The notes under the pieces are model-generated. The model saw only the letters and a list, made by a program, of their open reading frames with translations. It had not been told where the DNA came from and did not search any database. The position numbers and the translations under genes were made by a program. This document shows positions 22,995 through 36,800 of a stretch of DNA of 64,000 nt, one piece after another. Source of the stretch: Liolophura sinensis (taxonomy: Eukaryota > Mollusca > Polyplacophora > Chitonida > Chitonidae). Numbering within the stretch: position 1 is the first letter of the stretch; every line of letters starts with the position of its first letter. Where the stretch lies: contig NC_088302.1 of the NCBI RefSeq assembly GCF_032854445.1, forward strand, positions 28,868,330-28,932,329. The letters are read 5' to 3'.

Positions 22995-24190
22995 GGGAAA
23001 TCTGGTGCTTCAAATTCATATCTTCGCGAACTTCCATGGGGGATATCACAACTCATGACACTTCAAATATTTTTATATTTTGTTTATTAAATATGTTAAT
23101 AAGACAGCATATTCAGTATTTCTAGACCAGTTAAGTCTAACTGATTGCAGTTAGCATCACTGCACATTTTTTATGTAAATCTGGTGAAGTCATAGTTATA
23201 GGGACTTGTAATTTGCTGTTTTTTAAGCATTTGCGAGAGCAGTTAGAATTGAAATCCTGACTGAGGTAAATTGACAAGAGGCCGGATTTCACCGGTTACG
23301 CATGACCATTTACCAACTTTCACACTGGCATTACACTCTTCACTGTAGTCTTTCATGTTGCCGAATTTACCACTTACATGGTAACGGGTAATAAGACCTT
23401 TTCACGATCCCATTAACCTATTGGACTGTTGAATATGTCTCCATGGATGTGCAAAATTAGTAGTTATCATACAGGACAATGCCGTTCAGTTTCAAACAAA
23501 ATTGCTGAAAACTGATAGGCCAGTAAAAGTCATAAACAGCTCCTTGTAGTTTCTTCCGGAATGGACTTTTTGTGCTCGTTTGAATAGGAAAAAATCGTGT
23601 CATTCGAAAATGAGACACTCTTACCCTGACAGAATCTCAGCGCATTGCCTAAAGACACCTCATTCGTGATATTCATTCTGGATGGTTTCTTTGAAAAATG
23701 GCAACAAGAAAGCATTTCCATCTTCAAGCCCTTCTTATTCCAAGGAGGAACAGTGGTAATAATCGCCCTTCCTTCTGTCATTAATGAAGGAATGAAAAGG
23801 GCAGAGACTACTTGGCAGACTGCGCCTGATTTTGTTACAAGATGACAGAGAGCGTTTTTGCTCATGTAGAATGGAGTAAACGTGACGGTATTCCTTGAGG
23901 ATGACACGAAGCAGATTCTTAAACGGCTACTTACTACAAAGGAGGGGCTTGCTTTTGTTTTGTCTTTTACATTTTGAGACGAACGGATATAGTGTCAACT
24001 GTAAAATAGAAAGTAGCACTTCAAGAGAACTTCTGCCGAAATGCCTCTTAAACTACCTTTGGAATAACTGCCAATCTCCCAGGGTGGCCATTATAAATAG
24101 ACTCTCGTCTCGGTAATTGCGTATTCATTGGACAGAACAGTGATAGCTACAAAGGTCGCAAATGAGAAATGCAACATCTTTCAAAAGTCA
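22995..24190 (+). repeat. Diverged direct repeat, copy B (no SINE insertions)
   Basis: The partner of copy A, in the same orientation and about 3.4 kb downstream. It preserves uninterrupted versions of both SINE target sites found in copy A. It lacks TG...CA ends and is too diverged from A to be a recent LTR. It contains a 125-codon minus frame (23530-23907) and a 66-codon plus frame, neither recognised. The plus frame is stopped early in copy A. Confidence 0.85.
24092..24100 (+). promoter_or_regulatory. TATA-box-like site in repeat copy B
   Basis: TATAAATAG within a conserved GCCATTATAAATAGA context shared with copy A. No downstream gene was identified. Confidence 0.35.
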
Positions 24191-24514
24191 CTCCGTTGCT
24201 TAAGTTAACAGCGAGTGAATTTCTCCAAGCTGTCCACTTCAGGGAATTACGATTTTGTCCACTCTATCTATAAGCACCATTCCTTATTCCACAGAAGATG
24301 CACAAGGTTCAAAGGGATAGAAACCAAATGTTACTAAATAAAATGATCTACAAACCCTTAACCCTAAGACGGTCACTTTTAAGTAAATTCAGGCGGTATT
24401 ATCCACGTGACTGAGTGGTTAAGTATAGATAACAACATGGCGGTCTTGGACATCCGTAAGGGGACGATCCTGTGATGTGCTACTGAAAAGAGTGAATCTG
24501 TAATTGTTTAAATA
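24191..24514. other. Spacer, nothing recognised
   Basis: AT-rich sequence up to the target-site duplication of the next SINE. Confidence 0.5.
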
Positions 24515-24524
24515 AATACAATTA

Positions 24525-24781
24525 CATTTATTTATTTATTTATTTGATTTTTGTTTTACGCCGTACTCAAGAATATGTCACTTATACGACGGCGGCCAGC
24601 ATTATGGTGGGAGGAAACCGGGTAGAGCCCGGGGGAAACCCACGACCACCCGCACGTTGCAGGAGGACCGGAGAGGAAGCCAGAATAAGATGGACTTGAA
24701 CTCACAGTGAGCGCATTGGTGAGAGACTCCTGGGTCATTACGCTGTGCTAGCGCGCTAACCAACTGAACCACGGAGGACTC
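24525..24781 (-). mobile_element. SINE-A, full length, with target-site duplication
   Basis: The best complete copy. Reading on the minus strand, the tRNA-like head (TTCAGTTGGTTAGCGCGCTA) ends at 24781, a B-box region (GAGTTCAAGTCC) follows, then the central block, the ACGGCGTAAAAC segment and a (TAAA)n tail. It is flanked by AATACAATTA at 24515-24524 and 24782-24791, which supports LINE-type retrotransposition. Confidence 0.96.
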
Positions 24782-24791
24782 AATACAATTA

Positions 24792-27700
24792 TAAGTTAGA
24801 AACGTAACCCATTTCTTATCTGAATACCCTAGTTTTTCTTGTACAGGAAGGAGAAAGCCAAGAGATATGCTGGTATAATCGGCCCGATCTAAGCAAAACA
24901 GGAAATATAAATGCAGTTATAATTAGCTTCTTTTTTGAATAAATACACAGATCAGATCAACTATTCTTAAAACACATCTCGATGTTTATATATATTTGCA
25001 GGAATACGCTGTGGGGATGATCGCAAATGACATGTACAAATTGTTCAGGTAGCAAATGGCTACAGTCTGTTGTTTCGCCCTTAAAATGGGTGTGCTTGGT
25101 TATTTTTCTTTTTTCAGCTGCTTCTCAAGCGGGTGATGTGAAATGATTTTGCAGACATGCGGTATACCAGTAGAAGGCCTCTAAGGTGAACTCGGCTGGT
25201 GGCACTGGGGACGCAACTGAAGCTGTTGGGTTTGCCAGGTCGACAATGATAGATTTTGCTGTTGACTTTGGTGATAACCAGCTGTACAGAGTCAACAATG
25301 GCGTCTCTCAGTGGAAAGCTTTCCTGTTTTTCGGCGCAGTTTGTAATACGAACACTCATGATTGTATCCAGCTTATAAAACACTCAAGTTTTTATTATTT
25401 CAATCTTCAGACGAAGATAACAAACGGAATTTACCCACTGAAAGTTTTATGAACATTATTTATTGCTTTTCTTTTCGTTTTGATATCCGTTTAAAGATAT
25501 ACTCATTGACAATACACATTAAGCAGAACTACAGTCAACATGTCCTTTGGTTAAAAAATCTGATCTCATAGTTTCTATCATGATGATTTGCCCATTTATA
25601 CATCTTTAACGTTATATAGACATACCATAGCGAAACAGTTTAATTACTGAAAGGTAACTGACGATAATGAGATATATAAATTATCAGCATCATTATCATT
25701 TATTTGACTTGTTGTGCTAGTGAGAAGAAAGTTACCGACCCCCGTCATCTCAGCAGGTATACTTAGACGCCATATGTAATAACCAAAAATACACGTGCAT
25801 TGGATAACCGTTTCATCTGTGTTAACGATTGAATAATTTGGACGAGTCGCTGTCGCGTCTATAGAATCTATTTCCTTCCCACGGATGTGCTAATTGGCAT
25901 TATTAAGGCTAGGCAGAGACGCATGAATCTCGTTAAGCATCATCGTAGGGAGCTATAACATCAGCACAACGTTTTGCCAGGACAAACCGTAAATGGCTCA
26001 TTGTGGCTAAAAGGATTCCAGTAACTGTGATCGATGTCCGTTTTTTTTGTAACATTTTCCAGCTAAAATGCTTTTCTTCATGAGAAAAGATAAGTGCTCT
26101 TGCAGCGAAGTAATTTCTGTGCATCGCCTAACGATTCCTAAGTCGTGATGTATGTCCAGCTGGCTCTGCTGACGAGAGCACTTCATTCATCGAGCCAATT
26201 CATTTCTGTTGCACGGTCTTTATGATTCACTCTACGTTGTGTCATTGCCATGACTCGGCAGGTCTTACCTTTTTGTTTTGTTTCCAAGATAACTCCCATG
26301 CAAACTATGCTGAGCTAATTACAATATAGTTATTTTTTTAATAGTGAGCTGTCAATTTACCTGTTAGCTGGAGAAAACATTCGCCAAACGGATTATGATT
26401 TATGGTAACAGTACATGTGCCCGTGCATAATAGCTTAAGGTCAAGACTCTATTCAAACCAGTGACTATGACTGTTTGTTTGTATCACTCTGAGAATTGAT
26501 TCACCACTGTGCTTATTTCTGTATCCTTTCTTTCGAAGAAAACTCTCAAGCGACGTCATGGCCCTAGAGGAGCCGCAGAACAACAAAAGAACAGAAAAAG
26601 ACGTTTGCCAAAACCATTATCATGAATCTATGTATATTTGTCTTACTACTGTTGGATACCCCATCCAAAGCCTTCACTTTGAAGTGATATGATCGCCCAA
26701 AACTTGGATTTTTAAACAAATTCTGATTGCGACGTCTTAAGAAAGTTTTAATATTCAGGTTGAAAGAAAAAATATTCATTGAGTATGTAGCTTGTACGAG
26801 CCTGGAGATGTCCTGCTGTTATTCGAATTCACAAAGAGGGCGGGCCATTTTGCCTAATTAATATTCAACCGGAAGGGCCTAAAACATATGTGCAGCGTTT
26901 GGAAAGTTCCGTACGATACCAATTTTCGATCAGTCGACGTACACATAGATACATGCAGAGTACAGCATCTTAAACAGCATTGAGAAAAGGTTACGAACAA
27001 TCTTCTCATTTAACTAAGAGTCAGAAACGTGTGACTGTTTAACACCCCCTGCCCACAACAACAACATTTTTTGCACCCACCTATCAAACAGTAGTTGTGC
27101 GACAACTTTGTGCTTCGTGAGACCCTTTTCTTTCTTCAGTGTACTCCACCATTCAAACTGACCACCAATTACAACTGTAGACTTACTTGTTAACCTGCTG
27201 AGCTCTTTTTTACACCTCTGTTCGGCAAGACCTTTTTTTACGTCTGTTATCAGCCATGTTTGTTTACATGTGAAGTTTACCGACCGCTATGCGCATGTTC
27301 CACTGAATTGACAGCGCCTCATTGAAATATTCTGGCAGAGCTTTCAGTTTTCAGTTGTTTTGTTATTGTTGAACATTCATTTAACGTACAATGCCGGGGG
27401 TGGGATTAACAGGAAAACTTGTGACTTTTACTTCTTGAGAAAAATACCCGATTCTCATGTCGTTCTGTAATAACACAAAATAATATTTGGGCGACCATGT
27501 CTCTTTAAGTTTCCTAAAGTGTATATTGAGTAACACTCTATAGATGGCAAATATGAACAGAGCGTTCATGACTTCTGGCAGTCCGATTCATAGTTTTCAT
27601 TGTTGCGCCTAATTCGCCATAATCCGGGACACTATCAGCTTTATAAAATCAACATACTGCTTTTTATGAACAGTTGCAATCAAAACACGATTGTAATACC

Positions 27701-29610
27701 TATATTTGTATCCGGCACGGACCACATTCACGGATTTCGAGTTTAAAATTTAAGTTGGATTTCGGCCGATATTTAAAACGGAGATTTGCAGTCCAGCTGT
27801 CAATCAAAATGGACGTTCCAGGTCCAGGTAATCGCAAGGGAAATTCAAAACACAAAATTTACCACAAACCACCAAGGAACTAAAGAAGTATATCAATTAC
27901 CGATTCATACAAAGATGCTGGAAACACATAGCTATAAGTGTGCATTTTTAAACCATGAAAAAGTTCGACGTGTGCTTAACTCACATTCTGCCTCATTGCT
28001 TCTTGATTTCTTGCGGGAACGTTTCCATAACAGAGATAGCAGTCGATACAATAACTATTTTCTAACGTTATTAATGTGGCTTTTTGTAAGTGTTTGTTTT
28101 AAAACACATTACGTGCATCTAAAATATTACAGTTCTCAAACTGAGATTTCCTACTCTATGAACCCTATCGCATGTCCTTGGTACCCAAAAAATTGCAAAA
28201 CCTATACTTACCTTGTTCCAAATTACTGAACGATCTGGAGAGATCTTTCTTCCGATCAATCGGCCTCTAACCATTTTGATATTTTTTAACCTTTGTGATG
28301 TTTTTGATTTCCATACTCCCGTTGACTTTAGATCAAAGTGTTACACTACGACGGATGACCTGTAGCGGTGTATCAACTCTTGTATCGAAGTGTGTGCCGT
28401 TGGGAGAAGGAATTCTTCATTGACATAAAACACTGAAACTGTATATTAGATGCAATCTTGTGTTTTAACCGGATACTGACCTTGACAGCGAAGTTGGTTT
28501 GAGCCTGGAGTGATGCCTCAACGCCCTGAGATCCCGATCATTGGGGAATGACAAGCTGTATTTTACTTCTCAGCTCAGTTTATCAAAGGGTGTGCGGCAG
28601 AAAAAGTTCTTGATTGAATGAGAGTAGCTGCAATTAACATTTGAGATGAAATCAGTGGCTATAGGGCAACTAAGTGGAAGAAAAGGTAAACGTCATAGCA
28701 AGCTTCTCTGTTCACTTAGGCAGTAACCTTTGCTGACATCTGGCACGTGAACGAATTCCCGATCATGTATTCGTGTAAGTATGTCATATTAAAATTTAAA
28801 AAAAAAAGGCAAATACGATTTTAAGACATTTTATAGTTCATAACTGAATTAATACAAGATAGAATACTTCATAGCGAGATTTTCATGAATACAACCTTAA
28901 AGATGGATGCCAAAAATCGTTATTGTATTCCTTTTTCCTGAAAGAAAAAATTAAATTTGATCTAAGCGATGTTTGACCTATCATAAACATAGTATACTGT
29001 CTATCTTTCCAACATGCTGTAGTGCATATCCTTATGGTAAAGGATTATCGATTACATCCAGTCTTAATCCCGGGCTAAACGCACTGAATCGGTCTCATAA
29101 AGATGGGTGTGCCACAAACACCAAATAACAGTCACTCATTTTCATGAAGACAAAGCCCAGCAATCCGTAAGTGTCTATATTTAAATTAGATTATATTTAT
29201 TTATTTATTTCATTTTATTTATTTATTTCATGTATTGTACCAAAATTAAGGTGTAACTTGGTAACTTGAATTCATAATGCATGAGTTTTACTAATGGAGT
29301 CTTCAAAATCTAAACAAAAATGAACATACATAAAGAGTTAACTTTGTGAAAAAGAAGGTATAAGAATTTGACCTGACTTAAAAATCTGACTTAAGAAAAT
29401 TTTTTAAACCTCTTTACAATGCTTAGTTTTTAGCAGTGGAAGTTGATATTTGGACACATGCCTTAGCATAATGTTGATGAGGTGGACAAAATTTTAATTA
29501 CTAAAGCCGAATAATGAGATTTAATATCGCATTTCAAATTTTGAGTTAAGTCAGAAATGGCATTGAGGAATCCGCCCCTGTTCTCCAGGAAATAAATTCA
29601 TATTGGGAAG
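24792..29610. other. Gene-poor stretch with two weak open frames
   Basis: Two frames look slightly protein-like: a plus frame at about 25165-25452 behind an acceptor-like TAG (see findings), and a 147-codon plus frame at 27786-28229. Neither gives a recognisable domain, and the second has no supporting splice context. No SINE is evident. Short (TTTA)n runs lie near 29197-29230. Confidence 0.4.
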
Positions 29611-29902
29611 GCGATTTGTGGTCTAGTAGTTAAAGGCGCACGAGTTGCGGCCTTGGACAAGGAATTTATAAATTGCCGACTCTCATTGCATGTGGCGCAT
29701 TGATGACAATAAGCGAATGCAGTTCCTAACGTTCGTTAAAGACCACTCGATTATCTTCCACCAATATGTTATGAAAATCTGTACGTCACATGTGCGGAAG
29801 TTTCCAAGTTACTTGGCAAAAGTCAGTGGTTTAACCGCCATCATATAAGTGAAATATTTTAGCGTTTGGCGTCAAGCAACAACCACATAAATAAATAAAT
29901 AC
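29611..29902 (+). mobile_element. SINE-B copy with AAAT tail
   Basis: A tRNA-like start (TGGTCTAGTAGTTAAAGG) is followed by the body landmarks TCTTCCACCAATATG and ATCTGTACGTCACATGTG, then a 3' segment (CATATAAGTGAAATATT) shared with SINE-A and an (AAAT)n tail. The shared tail suggests SINE-A and SINE-B rely on the same LINE machinery. Confidence 0.75.
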
Positions 29903-30327
29903 GTAATTTACCGACAACCTTTGATTTTCATGATTGAAATGCAAAACCCTTTGAACGTCTAACCTACAGCAGTTGATCACCACTGCGTTTCTCTTATCTA
30001 GACAGGCTCCTATCGATTGACATCCACATGTAGACACTTTGTCAGGAGTTCTGGTTTGAGAGAATTTTCTCCGGCAGCACTTCACTCGAAACGTGCAACC
30101 AGATACCAATTATCACACCATCGTGTCTGCTCTGGTTCAACTTACATTGTGTGCCGTACTTTTATTAATGAACATCTTTTTGTTGTTGAGGCATGTTATA
30201 CGAACGTTAGAAGTCATGCTTAGATTACTGTGTTCCATACTTCCCTTTGCCATTAAATTCTCTATGAATGAAGTGGTATATACGAGACTAGCTCCCTAAG
30301 CATTGTTTTAATGTCTCTGTATATTAA

Positions 30328-30430
30328 GCTTTCACGCGAACAATTAGAATAAAACCCTAACTGAGGTGAATTGACTGGAGGCAATATTTCACCAGATATG
30401 TTACCATTTACTATCCATCACACTGTCTTC
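30328..30430 (+). repeat. Dispersed repeat fragment related to copies A and B
   Basis: Contains CAATTAGAATAAAACCCTAA, CTGAGGTGAATTGAC, GGAGGCAATATTTCACC and CACACTGTCTTCACTG. The same order occurs in copy A (19765-19860), copy B (23235-23345) and 60368-60500. Confidence 0.75.
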
Positions 30431-30569
30431 ACTGCTTTGTTTTTTCTCGTTGTGCTCTCTTGATTGTATTGTCTCTTTTGAGCCATATGAGGAAGCTTGT
30501 TGTAGTGGATGCCTACTCCTGGGCCTCTGCTTATTGGATTGTTGCTGAACGCTCTACTGAATAATTTTC

Positions 30570-30800
30570 CACTTACACAATGGCGGTACATAATGAATGG
30601 AGGAAACCGGAGTATTCTGGGTTAACCACAGGCCTCTGGCACATTACTGACGAACTTTCCTACATGTGACGTACAGATATGAGTCCATATTGACAGAAGA
30701 ATGTACAACTTTCTTGTTCAAGCCTAGGGTTGAACCCGCACTTCGTATGTCCTAGAAGTTGAAATGAAGGCTTAATAACCACTTTGTCACGGATCCATCA
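30570..30800 (-). mobile_element. SINE-like element, reverse orientation
   Basis: ATGGCGGTACATAATG, GGAGGAAACCGGAGTA and GGTTGAACCCGCACTTCG are spaced as in the body and B-box region of reverse-oriented SINEs. CCTACATGTGACGTACAGATATG matches the SINE-B body in reverse. It is degraded and the ends are uncertain. Confidence 0.55.
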
Positions 30801-33800
30801 CCCTGGGCACTTTTTGGCTTTGTAAGTTTTCTCTCGTGGCCAGGTTGACACTGGTGTACGCATAAAATTTCATGAATCTGGCATAACATAAAACAAAATA
30901 CCCAAATGTTTCAGTCGTGAGGAAATACATGCATACGTAGCATTGCTTTTGGTGTGACAATAGAGCAACACAGTGATTTGCTTTTGTATCATTTTATGGC
31001 AATGTCGTGCCACTTGCATGTTTCTGTCTTAGATCGCCGTAAAATTCATGCATTTAAAAAACTGCTACCAAAATTAGGATATTTTTTGCATTTTGTAAAA
31101 TTTAGCACAATTCAAATCATTAAGATAATTATACACAGATAACTGCCATCATTGTATATACCAAGCCATGTCAAATTTCTAGAAAAAAAGCCGCTCGTAA
31201 ATTGACAATGCCACGCAAGGAAGGGAGGCCACTCTGCTGTCATAACGTCATAACTGAAGGTCAATCATATACCTTCAATATGAGATTTGGCGTCCAGCCC
31301 TAATCAAATATCAATTAGAATAAGAAGAAAGTCTGATTCACTTAATGTATTTCAATACAGTGGTACCAATATATGTCTTTGGTTAAACGATTGAGGAAGT
31401 TGAATAATGCTCCATTCCGAATCACGCTGGGATTCTGGGCTTTGTCCGTAGGTTTCAACAGAAAGGAAGACATTATCCTATCAACATGTCAGTGTGTATA
31501 TGTATAATTGCCTAAATGTTATTAGATTGCTGTTATGGTTGAACAGCATCACAATAAATCATAGAAGGGCGCCTTAGCACCAAACTGTCCTCATGACCCC
31601 CGGACTGGTCGCCTTTGTCCCGGCTATACGTTTGCACAAAACAGCCATTCAAGGTTTCTGACAGGTTGATAGGATCGCCTGACACGCGGCGTCCTGTCTT
31701 TTCACCGTCAATGACTATTATCTCTTGTAAATCGAGCCTTAAAACACTCGGCTAATGCAACATGCATGCAGTCGTCGATAACCTATGTCTAACTTGTTTT
31801 GCATCCTGGACAATTCAGTAGGTCCTGCATGGTAGGATTCTTTGGAATTCAGAACATTTTTGTGACAGCAGTCGTGTATTGTTTAAGAGAATGTCCCTTA
31901 GCTTAAGACAAAAAACCGGCTTTTTGCAATAAGTCTTGGGTGACGTGTAAATAAAGACGTCTCACATTGTGTTTACGCCTTCGGTATAATGTAATCGGAA
32001 TGCCGTATCGGTGACCTTTAACTAATATAGGATTGTACAAAAAAAATCATCGATGTTTTATTTATTTAATTTTTTTTTTTATTTCTGCAATCCTTTCAAA
32101 TAAATTAGTGCGTCAAGAGCAGGCCCGAAACAGCAGCGTCAGTGTTATACAGGCATGCAGAAAATCATACGTTCAGAACTACATTGGAGCCGCCATCAAG
32201 TTCTAGGCTGTTATCATCAGCAAAGCCGGGGCCATTTTCATACCTTCCCTGGCAGGTTGTCTATATTAACCATCTGTAATAGGGACCAGGTTTATTTTCG
32301 AAGTCTCTTCTATATACAGCCTTTGTAGCAGCCCCCCGTAGAGGACTCCCCCGTTCAGTAATGATTAATGTTTTCCACTAGCTCAGCGCTCGCCCGGACC
32401 CGAATCAATAAGTCATCAATCCATAGAATACATTGCTTATGGTTCTGTTTTGCCGTTCAAGCTGACTGTTACTTACTAAATCCAATCATCTGATGGTGGA
32501 TGTCACTGATGTTGATGTGCCAATAAAAAAAAGCACTGATCACCCATACCTCCGCCAAACTGACTTTCCCACCCTACGGTTTCTACCTCTCCAATCTCAA
32601 GTCATTCACCTGCTGGTTAAAAGGGCATTCACACAGGACAATGCTGCAGCGGAATCGATAGCGAAACAGGAAGCGCACGACAGCGAGGAAAATAAGAGAG
32701 GTGTTTAAATCGGGTAGAACAGTGTATTGGAGGAGGAAGCCATGGGCTGTAGTTGACTGCAGAGAGTTGAAAAGGAGCGAGGAACCATGTTGCTGTCAAT
32801 TAGAGCATTGATCTTTCATCAGACTGTTGGTATCAAAGCATCCCAAATCTAGGTTGTTCAGTTAAACTGTATACAGTACTTAGATCTTTGAGCGTTTTGA
32901 TAATAAATGAGGTCAAGTGGTCTATCTTATGCTTTTAACAACCACTGAGATTTGGTAATTCCTGTTTTGGCTACCAAGAGCAGTCGAATCCTAATGAATT
33001 TGGCCTTTGGCACGCTTTCGATTATTTAGCAGTAAGTTATAGTTCTGCTAACGAGCATGACCTTTAGAAAACCTCTGTTTTGCTCCGGTCTTTCTCGTGG
33101 GCTTTTCTCTTCCACACATTTTAAGTCTACATAGGCATACTACTTCTTCTCCCGGTTTGGATTACTTCAACGAAGTAAACATTACAGGTGAAATCGAAAG
33201 ACAATGTATGATACCATTTTTCTTCGTCGAAGTCTTGAATGTAAGAGTGTCTGGTTTTGGGCGACTTGGGCTACGGCTTAATGGCAGCATTTCACGGAGC
33301 AATATTTCACTATTAGCATTTCGGAAGAAGGTTCTGTCTTGAGGGGAAGCCATAGCTGTGAAGCGGAGTTTGACTCCAGTCAGTATTGTTAGTGATGGAC
33401 TTCTGGGGTAACATAACTTCATGAATTTTTTAGTAATCTTAATGGCAGTAGCATATGGATTTATCATCAAGGATGGACATGCTCGTGCTGTGATAACGGG
33501 GCATGAATCATCATCTCCCAAAACTAGACACTAAGATCATGATGCCCTATATGTAAAAACATTATAGTATTTATTTGCTTTTTGGAGATTTGTGAACGTG
33601 TTTCACATTGGCATTCTATTGTTTTATTGTATAACACTTGACACTTAGAAAACACTTTGAAGTCACTAGCGAAACTGGTGTGTTTTTGCACGTCTTGAAT
33701 GTTTCTTCCTTGGGCCAACATTTCTCAAACATGTAACATCTTTACAAACAGTTTGGTAACATGTCCATAAAAGAAAGTTTTATAAAATTTTTGTCCAATT

Positions 33801-36800
33801 TTTACTTCTATATTTAGAAATTTCAGAATTTTTCGTCCTGTTTGTTGGTCAATATTAAGTGATAATATGTAATTTGCCAATCTTTCTTGAAGCGTCGGAT
33901 ATAGATTTACTGCATGCTCACAAAGCAACCTTTGTACGCATAGGAACGGCACGCTACATCGCTCCCCCGGAGTTCCTCCTCCTCTTTGCTCACCACGGTG
34001 TCTTGGACCTTCCGACAGGATGTTGCTTTGCCAGAGCTTTCATCAAGGAACCAGATCTGAGACGGCTTTAGATCCGCCATTTTCAACGTCTTCGTGTTAC
34101 GATGCAAAAAATGGGGACAATTAGTTGCTCAAGGTCGTTTGTTTGACATTCTAGCCGTGAGTCAAGGATAATTACCCGTGAGGGGTGATCATCAGAAACA
34201 GATTGGACTAATGTTATTCCCAAGCTTTGCCCATAAAAAGTCATCTCGAGTTACCATTTGTTTTTGAGCATTTCTCATTTTGAATCCTTCATTAAAATGC
34301 ATTTAGACTATAGGTGGAACCAATTACTTAATGCAATGAAAGAAATACAAAGGATTTAAAATAAACCAGGCCTAATAAATTTTGCAGTGCTTGGTAATAA
34401 TGTTTAAAATGGAACTAGTCTGAGTGCTTTCGTTAAAAATTTCAAATGATCTAACAACAATTAATGTATTCTAAATCTCAGTATTTGAATGGTCTGGTAC
34501 TTCAGTATAGTTAGACAGAAACGTCGAATGTGGTAAATGAAATATGCACGGTCAGATCACAGGGGAAATTCCTATTGTCGTTATTTTGCTTACTGCTATA
34601 TAGTCATTACTGGCATGCGTAATTAACTTTTGTCGATAGCAGACAAAGACATTTTACTCAGTTCAGAGGGATAGGAAATAGAAGTCTGTAAAGTGCTGTG
34701 TTCAAAGGCACGGATAACTATAAAGTGCAGACTACTTAGGTATTTAGCCAGACACGCGTCTTATTTCATCAAGCAGATTTAATTAAGTGTCGAGCCCTGG
34801 ATCCAAACATGTCCCAGTATGGCGCCAATTTGGAAGGGTCAGGGCAAACTGAACTTTACTCGGACCTTCATAGTCAAACTTCACAGGAGTTACCTGGTGA
34901 ATTGATCGCGTGCAATGCAATTGGTTGTAGAAATGGGTGTTTAACCACAGACCGGCCTTACGGTGACAACATTCCTGTTACTGAATCAAATTAGCGTACT
35001 GTGTGATCGTCATGTGGGACTGACACTTCTCTTCGACAATTTCAATCTTCTTCGTAAAGCAATGCTGTTAAAACTTCGAAGTTAAGGCTTCACCAGATGC
35101 CTCCGTTCAAAGTTTTTAAAATTTTGCCAAATAGTCCAGCAACTTAAGATATCTGGTTGTATTCGATGTAAGTATGTATCTAATTCCTTACAATCCTGGG
35201 TTACGAGCAGTTTCAAATGAGAAGCTTAGAACTCGGATACTTTTATACCTTTTCTCTCTTTATAGCAGGGTATTGTGTGTACTGCATATATGAAGTTTTC
35301 ACTGTATAACGATGAAGTGTTTTGGACTAGGTACTGAATTTGACGTATCGAATATTACAGGTGTTTCCGATATCATTGGAAACCGATGACTGCTTATACA
35401 AGGCAACTATCTTACATTAAATTATGTACAGTTTTAAGAGACTGTAATGTTAATTTTATTAATGAAACTGGTTTACGCGAATTTGGATATTGTTGGCAGA
35501 GGACAGTAGTTTTCATTTCTAGTGTTTACTACACTTATTTACTTATTCAGCTTAGAAAACATGCTTCTTATCTATGGCAACCATACATGTATATCATTGG
35601 AGCTTTTTTTCCCCACAGTTTACTGAACTAGTTCTCTGCTGAACACATTGCGATTCAGTATTCGTTCCTCAACGGCTAGCTCAACGAAACTCCGACAAAT
35701 TTTGTAACATGGCAGGAAATGTTGGCACAAGTCAATGGAAACTGCATATTTTCATTGGACGTCATTACTGAGCATGTGCGAGATTTGAACTCTCGATTTA
35801 TACGTAAAGCTTGATTTACATGTCTGTCATGACAGTGTTGTTTAAAGCAAAAATTAGACTCACTTGTTCACACGGTTACTTAACTATAACACCGGAGCGT
35901 CAGTTATGTCAGAGACGACAGCTACGCTGCAGAGGAAAGTTCTGTCGAGCTCTGTGAAGACAATTTCTGATGTAATCATAGTTATTCGTCCAGCGTAGTC
36001 CATTAGAATGGCATCTAATTCCACATCATAAGATGCATATCACATCGCATATTGGGACTGGGTTTTGATCGAAAACTAGTGACAGATCGCTGCTGTAGCC
36101 TATAGCGGCTCTAATTTGTATTCCTTATGCGACTAAATGGAATGTAATCATGGGCCGGCAGAGAAATGGCAGTGGGAATTGTCTCGGAGTAAAAACCAAA
36201 TTCTTCAATTTTCTGTTCTTTGCATACAATGTTATTGCTCTAATCAGGCTAATCTTATCATGTTATGCCAGTAGCATATCTATATAACTGGCCAACGTCC
36301 AGAGTTGAAGTAAAGGCAAGGTTTTACACTACAGGTTAAATAGTTCAAACTATTCTTGCGTCCTGAACTTTATAGGGTAAGCACAATACACTATTCCGAG
36401 AAACAACATCCCGACCAGTGGAAACTGAACACACTGTGTTATACCAACAGATGCTCAATCCATGTAACCATTTAACCGGAAAATATAACAATCAAACTCG
36501 CGATGAGCAACGGTCGTTTACTTATACTGCCTCATTGATCTTCTCATCTCATTCAAAAACTTTTACGTTCTTTGGTTAATGTAACGCATCAATTAATGGA
36601 TATGAAAATAAGGAAAGAAACAATCCGGTAAAATAACACTTCCAGAATATATTCTAACATCACAACATACAAAGAGGTGAACAATGCATGGAATGCAATT
36701 AAAGAACATTAATTCGCACAGTACTCAGCTGAGAAAATCACAACCGTGGAATAAGGAAAATAATGCAGTTTCAGTGACGCTCAGTTTAAACAGTATTAGC

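Noticed and set aside
23530-23907. 125-codon minus frame in repeat copy B
   Set aside because: It has no recognisable domain, and the related frame in copy A is shorter and altered, so it is unlikely to be maintained as protein.
19525-24190. Copies A and B as LTRs of a retrotransposon
   Set aside because: They are too diverged, differ in length once SINEs are removed, lack TG...CA ends, have no coding region between them, and part of them recurs elsewhere alone.
24730-24781. Stand-alone tRNA gene
   Set aside because: The tRNA-like sequence is continuous with a SINE body and tail and does not form a complete cloverleaf by eye.
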